From Candidatus Kuenenia stuttgartensis (lineage in GTDB: Bacteria; Planctomycetota; Planctomycetia; Planctomycetales; Planctomycetaceae): a stretch of DNA of 40,767 nucleotides. Under the pieces are notes generated by a model. It saw only the letters and a program-made list of their open reading frames with translations, was not told where the DNA came from and ran no database searches. The translations under genes were made by a program, and so were the position numbers. The stretch is from the NCBI GenBank assembly GCA_945906725.1, contig CAMDRI010000030.1:1-40767 (forward strand). The letters run 5' to 3'. Positions 15,601-21,779 of this stretch are shown here, in pieces; position 1 is the first letter of the stretch, and every line of letters starts with the position of its first letter.

Positions 15601-16787
15601 AAGAGACGTGGCATCTGCTACGTACGGCCCATCGCATGGAGAAGGCGTCGCGCCCCGGCGAGATGGCCGTCACCGAGTTTGACCGCCTGTTCCGCACGGC
15701 GGTACGGTCCTCGGCGGAAGCGTTACTGCGTTCCGCCGAAACATGGCAGGATGGAACATTCCCGCAAGAAAAGTTGGTCGAACTGTTGCATCAGTTGCTG
15801 AAACCTTTTGTCGAGGAATGGGTCAGCCACAGTGCGACGATGCGACTTTCGGCTGTCGAGAGCATGAAGCGCGATGCGATCTGGGACGAAGTCCGCGAGT
15901 TTATCACCAAGTACGGAGCTGAACTCTTCCACGCCAAAATGCTGACGCTCGGCAACGTTCGCGCGATCTTGCACAACGGCATTCCGTGGTTCTTGAATTT
16001 TCTGGCCGAGTCACAAGATCCGCTGCGTCCCAGCCCGTTGTTGGAAGCTCTCGACAGCGGCGCGATTGAAACAGACCACGTCGTCCATGTGCTCGAACTG
16101 ATCTACACGACCGTCGTCGACAAGTTCGACCGTTTCCTCGAATACAATACGACGACGACTCAGTCCGATTACGGCGAAAAGTTTTTCTTTCTGCTCGACT
16201 TTCTGCGTGTCGAAGCGGACTACGACCGCGACGCCTGGAACTTCACACCACTGAGCTTGGTTCACCAAGTCCTCTGCAACGGGAGCCTGCAAGAAGCGGT
16301 CGCTGCTTGGGAACGCAGCTTCGAGAAACGTGCACGAGAATCGGCCACCGGCCACCTCCGTCGTCTGCGCGCCGCCGAACGCAAATACGGTATGAGGCTT
16401 CCCGCCGTCAGCGACCGCCTCAACGAACACTTCACCAAGCCGTTGGCCGTGAACCGGATGCTCGCGCACCTGCCGCAAGTCGTCGCCGACGCTCAGAGCC
16501 AACGCGCCGAGTCCCTCTCTTTCGACGCTCTCCGTCGTGAGATCGATGCCTACCTCGCCGATAGCACCGGCTCCGGCATCGAACTCCCCGCCTGGATGCA
16601 GAACCTCGAAAAAGAAGTCCTGCGACTCAACTTCCCGTCGTCCGGAAACTCCCCCGCCGAAGCCGAGTTCAACGTCGCGCCGCGCGTTGTCAGCTTGGAC
16701 GACATCAGCAAACAACTCGACTCATGGCTGCAACTCACGCCCCGCAAGCGCGCCGCGAAGAAGAAGCCTCCCGAACCACCTGCCTAA
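12651..16787 (+). CDS. Giant conserved-looking protein of unknown function
   Basis: I chose the ATG at 12651 (1378 residues) because the 42 codons upstream overlap the previous gene and have no domain-like content; no good ribosome site is visible for either start. The protein has no signal peptide and no membrane span. It is almost entirely helical, with TPR-like or HEAT-like spacing, for example around residues 370-470 and 590-640. At about 698-765 there is a lysine run (KKKKKPK) followed by a very acidic linker rich in Asp, dividing the protein into two helical halves. I recognise no catalytic motif. The codon usage and GC content look like its neighbours, so it is not obviously a recent import. 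It follows the transporter by 118 bases and ends just before a palindrome. Confidence 0.8.
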   Translation: MSGNQPTGDAAKITPPDSESLPNAFAPSVPKEIPNAALASGFQDILGYLNFSGGKPDVKFQDRLNRCHPEWGWPNPWDSFEGALLSRLSELELTSAAFKDSGQARAVVNLAFHELWPAYRRHHGDLLFHLSDADFQQPLFLARLFEAVLAQGSPWDETERIVNGALDSLNDFIGFRPVAVLENDRKMEPYPKERFRPVPIYFQGVGPGRGPYQELIKRTMELMQGVPANLLQNAYFDLRNLDEIACDVRAHDHNHPVYKRTNYMFGEWDPHVIDLKGNFRRFILRKIILDSLLNWMAEQTEQSPEESLFDAASVLCGTMLMASAISGAGPETHDSTITLTSLLPRVARQRDAFYERLLDDAKDERAERLRAAAKKTQQPFGHVRQSLNLYLANYGARQIQYRHLAGLFAMLGRPQAARETAAVIPSVAARFACEVHWRITAAHRHLSSGQLLSAVSLIAEIEDYFKRGIECGAFPDPWNILGFQGQFPLFSSREDSIPDQRLEELLSIVEQYLSVYSRALGESAAQGDRELTRRLSDCFRTFAEYWDQFASVTVEDMPHVAGRESWESATHVADVLSEWRAAGEAAGDVSFWRRHIDRFTNAKSYALVVKALLEKEDYVAAMALLMQWLSQNDEVGIETGSYSLPTLLTEWMTQVTAEPADGSQPDRWPLIRRFFAYLEVNAGEFWEVPVIDGLTDDLPKKKKKPKPEQDSLSEDLDDFDDHDGGLLDPDDEDDDNPFRNAYEDVSFEDSADDGVSGELMDDGASNGSTEMEYLSKALEPRLKFTVTLAQVWQMAVACLMRNPPAGLQRNPKEARRPDLEDPQAVISSWVKHLGEMQHGLRKLMDALWEFEIATPSGEHDSNVEYDLQLQTKLYMVHTVIAAQLACRNGERGLGCFLPGGDTRKKSKAASEDLHMTALYRAVLRGDVDEVKTTLPSLLTTLARKPLLYVPLDVGGHPKQVLAARLLQSDIRFLLTQLPRMGLLKETWHLLRTAHRMEKASRPGEMAVTEFDRLFRTAVRSSAEALLRSAETWQDGTFPQEKLVELLHQLLKPFVEEWVSHSATMRLSAVESMKRDAIWDEVREFITKYGAELFHAKMLTLGNVRAILHNGIPWFLNFLAESQDPLRPSPLLEALDSGAIETDHVVHVLELIYTTVVDKFDRFLEYNTTTTQSDYGEKFFFLLDFLRVEADYDRDAWNFTPLSLVHQVLCNGSLQEAVAAWERSFEKRARESATGHLRRLRAAERKYGMRLPAVSDRLNEHFTKPLAVNRMLAHLPQVVADAQSQRAESLSFDALRREIDAYLADSTGSGIELPAWMQNLEKEVLRLNFPSSGNSPAEAEFNVAPRVVSLDDISKQLDSWLQLTPRKRAAKKKPPEPPA

Positions 16788-16796
16788 ATCATTTTG

Positions 16797-16839
16797 CCCC
16801 CATCGTTCTGCCAAAAAACGTTTGACAGGACGATGGGGG
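16797..16839. repeat. CATCGTTCTGCC palindrome, left copy
   Basis: Arms 16797-16815 and 16821-16839 pair at 17 of 19 positions around a 5-base loop, followed by GAGAACGATGAAC. The motif CATCGTTCTGCCAAAA is shared with the element at 17570-17619. It lies ten bases after the stop of the giant gene and could end its transcript. Confidence 0.8.
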
Positions 16840-16862
16840 AGAACGATGAACTCTCGATATGC

Positions 16863-17070
16863 TTACGCTGGTTTCTTCTTGGCCTTCGCACGCTGCTTAG
16901 CACTGGTCTCGGCCTATATTCTTTCCCGGCTTAGCATTTTCGGTCGGCAACAGCTTCGCGAGTTCTGATTTGGCGGACGCAAACTTTGCATCGCTGGCGA
17001 TGAAGAGTTCATTAGAACGAACATCAGTCGCGGGAGCGGGCGCACCCTCTGGACAATTTGGCACAGTTCG
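16863..17070 (-). pseudogene. Possible 3' end of a decayed Lys/Ala-rich protein gene
   Basis: On the minus strand one frame reads NELFIASDAKFASAKSEL, then AKLLPTENAKPGK, before a stop at 16897-16899. A neighbouring frame continues AETSAKQRAKAKKKPA to a stop at 16863-16865. The Lys/Ala-rich end looks like a true protein C-terminus reached after a frameshift near 16915. I cannot name the family, and chance cannot be excluded. Confidence 0.3.
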
Positions 17071-17071
17071 G

Positions 17072-17564
17072 TTGTGCACCGTGCCGTTTGAATTGCTCGA
17101 ACAGGCCCGCGCGATGCGGTTGATGTTTATGCTGTTTCTGGGTTATTGCCGTGGTCTCACTACTCGTCGGCGGCATCGGAATCATGAACATCATGCTGGT
17201 CACCGTCACGGAACGGACCAAGGAGATCGGCATTCGCCGGGCACTCGGCGCGAAGCAGGGAGACATCACGCGGCAATCCCTGCGAGAGACTGTCACGCTC
17301 TCGATGCTCGGCGGAACCGCGGGCATCCTCGTGGGCCTGGCCTGTCGTCCAGCGATCAACCTGCTGCGTTGGAGCATTGAACAACTGCTGCCGGAAGCGG
17401 TCGCCACCTTGCCCGACATCATCCGCACGATGGAACCGGCTGTCGTTCCTTGGTCCGTGCCGCTTGCGTTCGGAATCTCGGTTTTGGTCGGAGTCACCTT
17501 CGGCCTGTATCCAGCAATGCAAGCCGCCCGACTCGACCCCATCGAAGCCCTGCGAAATGACTGA
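17072..17564 (+). pseudogene. C-terminal fragment of a MacB-type ABC permease, frameshifted
   Basis: From 17081 one frame reads VPFELLEQARAMRLMFMLFLG. After a frameshift near 17141 the next frame reads VIAVVSLLVGGIGIMN and continues to a normal stop at 17564. This is the C-terminal part of the MacB/FtsX permease family: the GGIGIMNIMLVTVTERTKEIG signature, then IRRALGAK, two more membrane spans and the YPAMQAARLDPIEAL end. Intact permeases are about 400 residues and carry a large periplasmic domain plus a first membrane span; both are missing here. No ABC ATPase gene is adjacent. The fragment lies between two related palindromes (16797-16839 and 17570-17619), six bases from the second. Confidence 0.75.
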
Positions 17565-17569
17565 TGTGC

Positions 17570-17619
17570 TCATCGTTCTGCCCACATCGTTCTGCCAAAA
17601 GTTGTGGGCAGAACGATGA
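17570..17619. repeat. CATCGTTCTGCC palindrome, right copy
   Basis: TCATCGTTCTGCCCACA (17570-17586) and its exact inverted copy (17603-17619) form a perfect 17-bp stem around a 16-base loop, which itself carries part of a further copy of the motif. It also lies just beyond the stop of the convergent minus-strand DUF1501 gene and could serve as a bidirectional terminator. Confidence 0.85.
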
Positions 17620-17626
17620 ACCGCAA

Positions 17627-19084
17627 TTAACCCATGAGTTCGCGAATAGGCTCCGCGCTCTCGACGCCGACAAGTTTCTGATCGAGGCCGCCGTAAAAAT
17701 AGGTCAGGCGATCCGGATCGAGTCCGAGTTGATGCAGCATCGTCGCGTGCAGGTGCTTGACGTGGAATGGCTTCTCGACCGCCGCGCTGCCAAGTTCATC
17801 CGTCGTGCCGACGGAGATTCCCCCTTTGACCCCGCCGCCAGCGGACCACATCGTGAAGCCGTAGGCATTGTGATCGCGGCCCGTCCCCTTTTCGTATTCG
17901 GCGGTCGGCTGTCGGCCGAATTCTCCACCCCAAACGATGAGCGTGGAATCGAGCAAACCGCGTGCTTTCAGATCGGTCAGCAGCGCTGCGATCGGCTGAT
18001 CGGTCTCCCCAGCGTGCAGGTCGTGATTCTGCTTGAGGTCGCCATGAGCGTCCCAGTTGTCATCGTTGTGTGCTCCGCCGGAGTAAATCTGCACAAAGCG
18101 GACGCCGCGCTCGACGAGTCGTCGAGCGAGCAAGCATTGCCGAGCGACGGTGCCACAGCGTTTGTCGTTCAGGCCATACATTTCCTGGATGTGTTGCGGT
18201 TCCTGGGAGAAATCGACTGCTTCCGGCGCGGACGATTGCATCTTGAATGCCAACTCGTAACTCGCGACGCGAGCCGCCAGTTTGGAATCGTTCCCAAGTC
18301 GTGCGGCATGGTCGTCGTTGAACTCAAGCAGCGTGTCGAGCAATCGTCGCTGTCCGGCTTCGCTCAATTCCGTCGGCCGAGCAAGGTCGAGGATCGGCGT
18401 CCCTTGCGAGCGGAAAATCGTCCCCTCGTACTGCGCCGGCATGTAGCCGCTGTTCCAATTTTTAGCCCCGCTGATTGGCCCACCGCGTGGGTCGAGCATC
18501 ACGACGAAACCGGGGAGGTTCTCGTTCTCGGTGCCGAGTCCATAATTCACCCACGAGCCGATGCACGGCGAACCACTTTGCACCTTGCCAGTGTTCATCT
18601 GCAACATCGCCGAGCCGTGAATCGGCGAGTCGGCCGTCATTGAATGCAGGAATGCGATGTCGTCCACATGTTTCGCAAGATTGGGGAACAGCTCGCTGAC
18701 CCAATGTCCGCACTGGCCGTACTGCTGGAATTTCCAACGCGGTTCGACGATCCGGCCTTGGTTCTTCTTTCCCCCTCGGCCAAACGTCTTGACGGCGATC
18801 GTCTGGTTGTCGCGGCCGATCATTGATGGCTTGTAATCAAACGTGTCGATGTGGCTCGGCCCGCCGTACATGTAGAGAAAAATGACGCTCTTGGCGGGCG
18901 CGTCGAAATGCGGAAATTTAGGTGCCAGAGGATTCGCAAAAACCTTCGTCACGCCGTCAGTCGCGAGTGCGGATTGGCCAAAGAACGGCTGATCGAGCAT
19001 CCCGGCCAACGCGACACCGGTGAATCCTGCTCCGGTCTCCCATAAGAACTCCCGGCGAGTTCGGCCACAGAAATTAGAATTCAT
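17627..19084 (-). CDS. DUF1501 family exported protein
   Basis: The 485-residue product begins with a twin-arginine-like signal (TRREFLWETGAGFTG, then VALAGML), so it is probably exported folded through Tat. The body matches the DUF1501 family, which is related to alkaline phosphatase/sulfatase folds and is abundant in planctomycetes. Visible family features are FLYMYGGPSHIDTFDYKP, the GCxGSWVNYGLG-like segment (PCIGSWVNYGLGTEN), the HNDDNWDAHGD stretch, LLDSTLIVWGGEFGRQP and the GRDHNAYGFTMWSAGGG segment with likely metal-binding His and Asp. The enzymatic reaction is not established. The gene lies 73 bases downstream of the cytochrome/DUF1549/DUF1553 gene at 19158 on the same strand, the usual planctomycete pairing. 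Confidence 0.9.
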   Translation of the reverse strand: MNSNFCGRTRREFLWETGAGFTGVALAGMLDQPFFGQSALATDGVTKVFANPLAPKFPHFDAPAKSVIFLYMYGGPSHIDTFDYKPSMIGRDNQTIAVKTFGRGGKKNQGRIVEPRWKFQQYGQCGHWVSELFPNLAKHVDDIAFLHSMTADSPIHGSAMLQMNTGKVQSGSPCIGSWVNYGLGTENENLPGFVVMLDPRGGPISGAKNWNSGYMPAQYEGTIFRSQGTPILDLARPTELSEAGQRRLLDTLLEFNDDHAARLGNDSKLAARVASYELAFKMQSSAPEAVDFSQEPQHIQEMYGLNDKRCGTVARQCLLARRLVERGVRFVQIYSGGAHNDDNWDAHGDLKQNHDLHAGETDQPIAALLTDLKARGLLDSTLIVWGGEFGRQPTAEYEKGTGRDHNAYGFTMWSAGGGVKGGISVGTTDELGSAAVEKPFHVKHLHATMLHQLGLDPDRLTYFYGGLDQKLVGVESAEPIRELMG

Positions 19085-19106
19085 CGCTCCTGATCCTTTG
19101 TGATTC

Positions 19107-19153
19107 CTTTGTGCCTTTGTGGTGAAGAATCATTTCAACACAAAGGCACGAAG
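19107..19153. repeat. CTTTGTGCCTTTGTGG palindrome between paired genes
   Basis: Arms 19107-19125 and 19135-19153 pair at 17 of 19 positions around a 9-base loop. It fills most of the gap between the DUF1549/DUF1553 gene and the downstream DUF1501 gene. It could process or attenuate the shared transcript. Confidence 0.75.
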
Positions 19154-19157
19154 AGAT

Positions 19158-21653
19158 TTAATCGAGATACACAAACTCATTCAGGTTGATGGCCAGCAGG
19201 CAGAAACGTCGCAGAACTTCATCGGCGGAGATTTTCTCTTGCTGGAGGTTGTCTTCCAGAAACTTCACTCCGCGAGCGATCTCACGCTCGGTCGGTTGTC
19301 GTTGCAAGACCCGTGTCAGCCCGGCTTTCACACAAGCGGTCGTGTCGGTTCCCACTTCGCGTCGCAGACTAGCCGCGAACAATGCGGCTTGTTCATTCGC
19401 AAACGTGCTGTTGATGAGTGCCAATGCTTGCGACGGCTGGGTGGTCGTGAAACGGACGGGGCAGGGGGAGTCCGGATCGGCGGCATCGAACGCCGTCAGC
19501 AACGGCACGGCTAACGAACGCTTGATGTGGACGAACACGCTCCGCGACGCAGTTTCTTCGGGAGACGATTTCTCCCAGCCTCGACCTGGCACGGATTGAC
19601 CGGCGAGCACTTCTCGCGGGATCACCGGATAAATGCTCGGTCCTTCCGTCTTGTTGAGGTTTAAGTTGCCGCAGGTGGCGAGAATCGAATCGCGGACTTC
19701 TTCCGCGGAGAGTCGGCGAAGATCAAAATGCGAGAGCCAATCGTTCTCCGGGTCTTTGGACGCAACAGCACTTTCTGCCCGACTGCTCATCCGAAACGCA
19801 TTCGACGTCACGATTAGCCGGTGCAGCGGTTTGAGCTTCCACCCTCCGCGAACGAACTCGCTGGCGAGCCAATCGAGCAGTTCGGGGTGTGTTGGCGGAG
19901 ATCCCATGTAGCCAAAATTGCTCGACGAGCGGACTAGCCCGCGGCCGAAATGGAATTGCCAGACGCGATTGACCATGACGCGGGCGGTCAGCGGGTTCGT
20001 CGGCGAAGCGATCCAGTCGGCGAGCACTCGGCGTCGGCCAGACGATTCTGAGCCGTCGCGGCGAGAAGGCAGCTCGGGAGGCTTCGTATTCACTGCGAGC
20101 AGCACGGACGGAAATGCTGGTTCGACACGGTCGCCCTGCGATTGTGGATTGCCTCGCAGCAGTAAGAACGTGTCGCGCGGGCGGCCTTCCTCTTTCACCG
20201 CAAGAGCTTGTTCGAGTGATTTCGGACGCTCCCGTTCGATTCTTTCACGTTCTCGATGCAGTCGCTCGTAGGTGTCGTGCTCCTCCACCGAGATCAGTTT
20301 GCCGCGCTGCTTGCGGAGAATCTCGCGACGTTTGCCGTCGAACTTGAAGTCGTCGATCTCACCACCGGGAAGTTTGTCTTTGAAGGAGTCTTCGAAGGCG
20401 GCGATCTGTTTTCGAACGTTCGCTAGTTTTGCTTCCCAATCGGCGGTGGCGGCGGCTTGTCGATTTCGCTCTCCTTGGTCGCCGATGAACCGCAAGATCT
20501 CGTTGTCCCCGCCGTAGGCTTTGATGCCGTGGAAGAACGCCAGTAGCGAGTAGTAGTCCCGCTGTGTGAACGGGTCGATCTTGTGGTCATGGCAGCGAGC
20601 ACAATTCGCAGTCAGGCCGAGCATCGTCTGCGAGGTCGTCGCCACGATGTCGTCGAGTCCGTCGTAAAACGCCAGCGGCCGGTCGGCTGGTTCGTCGTCC
20701 CACAAGCCGAGCCGATAGTAGCCGGTGGCGATGATCGAATCAGGAGTGACCTCATCGAGTTCGTCGCCAGCAAGTTGCTCGCGGATGAATTGGTCATACG
20801 GCTTGTCGGCGTTGAGCGAGCGGATGACGTAATCGCGATACCGCCAGACAAATGGTTTCGGGTTGTCCCGTTCAAAACTGTTCGACTCGGCGTAACGCAC
20901 GAGATCGAGCCAGTGTCTTGCCCAGTGCTCTCCGTAGTGTCGCGAATCGAGCAGTCGATCGACCACCTTTTCGTAGGCGTCCGGCGACTTGTCGTTGACA
21001 AACGACTCGACTTCCTTCGGCAACGGAGGCAAGCCGGTCAGCGCGTAAAACAGCCGCCGCAGCAACGTCGTTTTTGAGGCCAACGTAGGGGGACGAACTT
21101 CATTTTCTTCGAGCTTCGCGATCACGAAGGCGTCGATTGGATTTTCGATTTTTGATTTTTGATTTTCGATTTCTGGAACGGCTGGTCTCACGACTGGCCG
21201 GAATGCCCAGAAGTTGCGAGCCTCGTCATCGACGACCGGCACGCCGTGAGCTTTCACCGCCGCTGCTGCTTTGTCCGACCACGCCAATCCACGAGTGATC
21301 CACTTTGTCAAAATGTCGACTTGGGCTTTGGGTAACCTCCCTTTCGGCGGCATCATGATGCCGTCGTAGTTGATCGCCAGCAGGATCAGGCTCTCGTCCG
21401 GTTTCTTCAAATCGACGGCCGGGCCACTCTCGCCCCCTTTGAGAATGTCTTCACGGCTGGTCAGCTTCAGGCCACCTTGCAGCTTCTTTTCCGAGCCGTG
21501 GCACGCGAAGCAGTTGGCCTTGAGGATCGGCAGCACCTTCTTCTCGAAGAACGCGACATCGGCGGCAGACGGAGATTCAGCCGCCAGGTTGCTCATCCAT
21601 AACAGGCTGACCGTCAATCCAACGGCAAAGAAACGAATGCTTGAAGAAATCAT
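19158..21653 (-). CDS. Exported cytochrome-type PSCyt1-DUF1549-DUF1553 protein
   Basis: The 831-residue product has a signal peptide (residues 1-25) and then a planctomycete cytochrome C domain (PSCyt1) with C48-F-A-C51-H52 and the MPPKGRLP segment. DUF1549 (PSCyt2) follows at about 175-385 with NPIDAFVIAKL, WARHWLDLVRYAES and a second CxxCH (CARCHDHKIDPFTQRDYY, near 355). DUF1553 (PSD1) fills about 540-800 with PLTARVMVNRVWQFHFGRG and SNFGYMGSPPTHPELLDWL. The protein is expected in the periplasm or on the cell surface, bound to heme c; its biological reaction is not known. Just before DUF1549 a short ENQKSKIEN stretch is encoded by an AT-rich heptamer repeat (see 21141-21174). The next gene on the transcript is DUF1501. 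Confidence 0.9.
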   Translation of the reverse strand: MISSSIRFFAVGLTVSLLWMSNLAAESPSAADVAFFEKKVLPILKANCFACHGSEKKLQGGLKLTSREDILKGGESGPAVDLKKPDESLILLAINYDGIMMPPKGRLPKAQVDILTKWITRGLAWSDKAAAAVKAHGVPVVDDEARNFWAFRPVVRPAVPEIENQKSKIENPIDAFVIAKLEENEVRPPTLASKTTLLRRLFYALTGLPPLPKEVESFVNDKSPDAYEKVVDRLLDSRHYGEHWARHWLDLVRYAESNSFERDNPKPFVWRYRDYVIRSLNADKPYDQFIREQLAGDELDEVTPDSIIATGYYRLGLWDDEPADRPLAFYDGLDDIVATTSQTMLGLTANCARCHDHKIDPFTQRDYYSLLAFFHGIKAYGGDNEILRFIGDQGERNRQAAATADWEAKLANVRKQIAAFEDSFKDKLPGGEIDDFKFDGKRREILRKQRGKLISVEEHDTYERLHRERERIERERPKSLEQALAVKEEGRPRDTFLLLRGNPQSQGDRVEPAFPSVLLAVNTKPPELPSRRDGSESSGRRRVLADWIASPTNPLTARVMVNRVWQFHFGRGLVRSSSNFGYMGSPPTHPELLDWLASEFVRGGWKLKPLHRLIVTSNAFRMSSRAESAVASKDPENDWLSHFDLRRLSAEEVRDSILATCGNLNLNKTEGPSIYPVIPREVLAGQSVPGRGWEKSSPEETASRSVFVHIKRSLAVPLLTAFDAADPDSPCPVRFTTTQPSQALALINSTFANEQAALFAASLRREVGTDTTACVKAGLTRVLQRQPTEREIARGVKFLEDNLQQEKISADEVLRRFCLLAINLNEFVYLD
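21141..21174 (-). repeat. In-frame GATTTTT heptamer repeat inside the DUF1549 gene
   Basis: About five degenerate copies of GATTTT(T/C) in a row encode ENQKSKIEN on the minus strand, at the junction between PSCyt1 and DUF1549. The AT-rich tract stands out from the GC-rich gene around it. Confidence 0.75.
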
Positions 21654-21779
21654 GCGGAAGCCTTGTGTTCAAATCGGTACCACGACGATTATCAAGCGGG
21701 AAGTTATCGCCTTGTGACGGTCTCGCGATACCCAAACGGACGGCTGGCAATCGTGACATCGCGGCTTCACAATTCCCCC

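Noticed and set aside
17072-17564. Calling the MacB-like region a functional small permease gene
   Set aside because: The frame is broken near 17141, the periplasmic domain and first span are missing, and no ATPase is adjacent.
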